In this document: piece by piece, positions 12,532 to 14,840 of the stretch
Numbering within the stretch: the first letter of the stretch is position 1
How the letters are laid out: each line of letters opens with the position of its first letter
Assembly (NCBI GenBank): GCA_003023245.1
Contig: PXTR01000016.1
Coordinates: forward strand, 1 to 14,840
Source: Bacteroidetes bacterium QS_8_68_15
GTDB taxonomy: Bacteria; Bacteroidota; Rhodothermia; Rhodothermales; Salinibacteraceae
Direction: 5' to 3'
Length of the DNA: 14,840 bases
Notes under the pieces: model-generated
The model's input: the letters and a program-made list of their open reading frames with translations, nothing else
Told to the model about the DNA's origin: nothing
The model's database searches: none
Made by a program: the position numbers and the translations under genes

Positions 12532-13416
12532 ATAACTTTCCTCCTCGCCCGGAAAGTCGCGCTCGCGCACGTCTTCCACGTAGCGCTCGACGGCGTCGAC
12601 GACCGTTTCGTCGAGGCGGGCGTAGCGGCGCACGAAGCTCGGATTAACATCGGTCGTCAGCCCCAGGAGGTCGTGCGAGACGAGCACCTGCCCGTCGCAC
12701 CCGTCCCCTGCCCCGATGCCGATTACCGGGATCGAGAGGGCCTCGGACACCTCCTTTCCCAGCGCGGCGGGAATCTTCTCCAGGACGAGCGCAAAGCAGC
12801 CGGCCTCTTCGAGCCGCTCAGCGTCGCGGCGGAGCCGGTCGGCCTCCGCTTCGTCCTCGGCGCGCACCTGCCACGTGCCAAACTCGTAGATCGACTGCGG
12901 CGTGAGACCGAGGTGGCCCATCACGGGAATCCCCGCCTCCACGATGCGCTCCGCGGCCCCGGCGACCGGCGCGCCGCCTTCCATCTTCACCGCATGTGCT
13001 CCGGTTTCTTTCATCACGCGGATCGCCGAGGCGAGCGCTTCTTTGTTGTCGCCCTGAAAGGACCCGAAGGGCAAATCCACCACCACGAGCGCCCGCTCGG
13101 TGCCGCGCACGACGCACTGCGCGTGGTAGACCATGTGGTCGAGCGTCATCGGCAGGGTCGTCTCGTGGCCGGCCATGACGTTGGCGGCGGAGTCGCCGAC
13201 CAAGAGCACGTCCACCCCTGCGCGGTCGAGGAGGCGCGCGGAGGTGTAGTCGTAAGCGGTGAGCGTGGCAATGGGCGTGCCGGCCGCCTTGAGCGCGCGC
13301 AGCGTCTGCGTGGTGACGCGCTCGGCATCGGTCGGGCCCGCGTAGTCGTCGTCGCCGCCCGCAGAGGGCGCCGCGGCGCCGGAGGAAGCGGTCGTCGAAG
13401 CCGGGGGCGTGCTCAT
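12529..13416 (-). CDS. panB: 3-methyl-2-oxobutanoate hydroxymethyltransferase
   Basis: The 295-residue enzyme moves a hydroxymethyl group from methylene-tetrahydrofolate to 2-oxoisovalerate, giving ketopantoate for pantothenate and coenzyme A. Marks are [28 protein letters not shown] with metal-binding Asp75, [11 protein letters not shown] with Asp114, HAVKMEGG with Lys144 and Glu146, [12 protein letters not shown], the catalytic Glu213 in VLEKIP, and PVIGIGAG. About 35 disordered residues precede the conserved domain (Ser/Ala/Thr, then [11 protein letters not shown]). The ATG at 13416 is the only clear start. The gene stands between the skp terminator and surE. Its TGA is part of a heptamer array. 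It uses the cofactor pool that folD serves. Confidence 0.95.
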   Translation of the reverse strand: MSTPPASTTASSGAAAPSAGGDDDYAGPTDAERVTTQTLRALKAAGTPIATLTAYDYTSARLLDRAGVDVLLVGDSAANVMAGHETTLPMTLDHMVYHAQCVVRGTERALVVVDLPFGSFQGDNKEALASAIRVMKETGAHAVKMEGGAPVAGAAERIVEAGIPVMGHLGLTPQSIYEFGTWQVRAEDEAEADRLRRDAERLEEAGCFALVLEKIPAALGKEVSEALSIPVIGIGAGDGCDGQVLVSHDLLGLTTDVNPSFVRRYARLDETVVDAVERYVEDVRERDFPGEEESY

Positions 13417-13533
13417 CGGGGAAGCGGGGCGGGACGCGCGAAAGAGAGCGCACAGGCGACAACATACGAATCAGCCCGCTCCCACGCAGCCGCTCGGCGC
13501 GGCCTCGCAAAATGAAATCCCCCGTGCAACGCG

Positions 13534-13569
13534 AAAAGCGGGTCCCCGCACCGCGGCTGGGACCCGCTT
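13534..13569 (-). terminator. Intrinsic terminator after the skp/ompH pair
   Basis: On the minus strand AAGCGGGTCCC pairs with GGGACCCGCTT around a 13-base GC-rich loop, followed by TT within GCTTTTCG. The T run is short. It lies about 28 bases after the stop of the first skp/ompH gene and upstream of panB, so it probably separates the two transcripts. Confidence 0.75.
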
Positions 13570-13596
13570 CTGCCGATTCCTGTTTGCCGGGAAACG

Positions 13597-14226
13597 TTAC
13601 CGTCCACCGCCGCCGCTGCCGACCGGCAGCTCGCCGGGATCGACCTCGCCGCCGGCGTCCCCCGGCTGAAGCTCCACGCCCAGGCGCGAGGCGACCGCCT
13701 GCGTCACGTCCGTCACGGCCGCATCGTCGGTGTAGACGAGTGCCTGCTCGGTGATGACGAAGTCGAGCCCCTGCTCCTCGGCAACCGTCTCGACGGCGCT
13801 GCGGTACTTGTCGATGACCGGACGCAAAAGCTCGCGCTCCTGCTGCGCGATTTGCCGGCGGAGCTGCTGCATCTCCTCCCGAAGCTGCTGCTGCTGCTCA
13901 CGCAGCCGGCTCATGCGCTCCTGGCGCGTCTGCTCGGAGAGCATCTGGCTCTGGTTCTGGAACTTTTGCACGCGCTGCTGGAGCTGCTGCTGCTTCTGCT
14001 GAAGCTGCTGGCGCTCGGACTGTACTTGCTGCTGAAGCTGCTGCTGCGCCTGCTGCATCTCCGGCATCTCGGCCAGGACGGCCTGCTCGGTGATGTACCC
14101 GGCCCGTTGCGCCTGCGCGACCCCCTGCGGAGCCGCGACCCCAACCAACAGCGCGACGAAAGCCCCCACCGCCGACAGAAGCCGGTGCGAAGAAAGACGG
14201 GACATGAGCGTGCGTCGGTGAGTCAT
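13597..14226 (-). CDS. Skp/OmpH-like periplasmic chaperone, copy 1
   Basis: The 209-residue protein starts with a signal peptide (hydrophobic core LLSAVGAFVALLVGVA, cleavage likely after AQA at 37-39). Residues 50-135 are a Gln-rich coiled coil (QQLQQQVQSERQQL, QKQQQLQQRVQKF, then SRLREQQQQLREEM). A head region follows, ending in VITEQALVYTDDAAVTDVTQAV, the line by which OmpH/Skp proteins are known. Skp-like trimers hold unfolded outer-membrane proteins in the periplasm. ATGs at 14226 and 14205 are both possible; the shorter gives a more usual signal peptide. A Gly-rich tail follows residue 190. The second copy lies just upstream on the same strand. Confidence 0.88.
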   Translation of the reverse strand: MTHRRTLMSRLSSHRLLSAVGAFVALLVGVAAPQGVAQAQRAGYITEQAVLAEMPEMQQAQQQLQQQVQSERQQLQQKQQQLQQRVQKFQNQSQMLSEQTRQERMSRLREQQQQLREEMQQLRRQIAQQERELLRPVIDKYRSAVETVAEEQGLDFVITEQALVYTDDAAVTDVTQAVASRLGVELQPGDAGGEVDPGELPVGSGGGGR

Positions 14227-14297
14227 GGGAACGAGTGTGATGTGTGAAACAAATGGACGAAGCCAAACGGGCGAAAGCGCCGCTGTTACGGGTGCTG

Positions 14298-14840
14298 TTA
14301 CGGTTGCGCGGAGGGCTCTCTGCGCGAGGACGACGACGAGGCGGCGGCCTGTTCTGTTTCCTCATCAACATCGATGCCAAGTTCTTCGAGCACCTCACCG
14401 CTAAGGTCGAGGTCGGGGTTGGCGTACATGAAGAGCGCCGGGCCGCTCTTGTCGATGACGTAGTCGTAGCCTTCGGCCTCGGCGATGGACTGCGCCGCCG
14501 CCAGCACGCGCTCCTGGATCGGGCGCATCAGTTCCTTCTGGCGCTGGTAGAGCCGGCCCTGTTCAGGACCGAAGTAGCGCTGGCGCAACTGCTGCACCTG
14601 CTGGCGCGCCTGCTCGATCTGCCGGCGCTGCTGCTTGCGCTCCTCGTCGGTGTAAAGCAGTTCGCGGGCGCGAAACTCTTTCTGAAGCGTGTCGACGCGG
14701 GCTTCCTGGTCGGCGATTTCCTGCTCCCACTGTTTCGTCAGGCGGTCCAGGCGCTGCTGCACCGTGGCGTACTCGGGCACCTGTTCGAGGATGTACTGCG
14801 AATCGACGTAGGCGATCTCCTCCTGCGCCGACACCGGGGC
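14298..14840 (-). CDS. Skp/OmpH-like periplasmic chaperone, copy 2, 5' partial
   Basis: The frame is open to the window edge, so the start lies beyond 14840; the GTG at 14834 is inside it. The visible N-terminus (APVSAQ, then EEIAYVDSQYILEQVPEY) looks like the end of a signal peptide and the first strand of Skp. A long charged coiled coil follows (about residues 25-95, with EERKQQRRQIEQARQQVQQL). The head is RPIQERVLAAAQSIAEAEGYDYVIDKSGPALFMYANPDLDLS, split here by comma-free text only; its key line is YDYVIDKSG. The Ser-rich tail is SSSSSRREPSAQP. Its stop TAA is followed in phase by a second TAA. It leads copy 1 across 71 bases. Confidence 0.88.
   Translation of the reverse strand, partial: APVSAQEEIAYVDSQYILEQVPEYATVQQRLDRLTKQWEQEIADQEARVDTLQKEFRARELLYTDEERKQQRRQIEQARQQVQQLRQRYFGPEQGRLYQRQKELMRPIQERVLAAAQSIAEAEGYDYVIDKSGPALFMYANPDLDLSGEVLEELGIDVDEETEQAAASSSSSRREPSAQP

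Noticed and set aside
12999..13178. Plus-strand frames opposite panB and other genes
   Set aside because: High GC leaves long open frames on the antisense strand; they show Arg/Pro/Ala-rich composition without domains.
14227..14297. A further heptamer array between the two skp genes
   Set aside because: Some bases fit (tgtgatg, tgtgaaa), but units do not stay in phase beyond two copies.

Overview
The window looks like the chromosome of a high-GC member of the Bacteroidota/Rhodothermota side of the tree, probably a Salinibacter-like or Longibacter-like lineage. This is inference, from: acidic, Asp/Glu-rich housekeeping proteins; two candidate promoters of the Bacteroidota type (TTG, about 20 bases, TAnnTTTG); start codons mostly without a Shine-Dalgarno; and two Skp/OmpH-like chaperones in tandem. 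Nearly all genes are ordinary chromosomal genes. The unusual material lies between them.

Layout. At 1-990 a partial membrane protein (+) converges on a DUF3592-like membrane protein (-). From 1051 to 3417 (-) lie an HNH endonuclease and the dTDP-sugar genes rfbC and rfbA. A tRNA-Gly(GCC) with its own promoter and terminator follows. From 3956 to 6885 (-) lie lysC (a kinase domain without ACT domains), asd and a GNAT acetyltransferase, which read as one aspartate-pathway transcription unit. folD and a MscS channel (7379-9552) are the only complete + strand genes. From 9597 to 10749 (-) is a small accessory block, Uma2-like protein, VapB-like antitoxin and VapC-like PIN toxin, with several signs of decay. 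From 10834 to 14840 (-) lie a HAD phosphatase, a surE broken by an internal out-of-frame deletion, panB, and two skp/ompH genes, the last running off the window.

The most striking feature is a system of seven-base tandem arrays filling the spaces between genes. I find them at nine loci: 991-1083, 2335-2556, 3418-3451, 4493-4520, 5706-5862, 6886-7047, 8279-8432, 11524-11626 and 12395-12531. Each locus has its own heptamer flavour, for example CGTGATG, GCGATTG, TTCGTGG or GCGGGGC. At most loci a left array faces a right array of the reverse-complement flavour. At five loci the two arrays enclose a related core with the consensus GCTTTyTGAA, about 10 bases, GCCGGTAGAAnCAG, always in the same orientation. 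Arrays run up to start codons and overlap stop codons, so they supply the last residues or the stop of HNH, rfbA, asd, folD, surE and panB. This resembles an armed, repeated non-coding element that inserts or grows at gene borders. I cannot run a search to say whether it has been described.

Other points worth a second look: a folD leader with mutually exclusive hairpins, a vapC whose conserved N-terminus has no canonical start codon, and a coding-like orphan tail resembling a SusD C-terminus between the HAD and Uma2-like genes.
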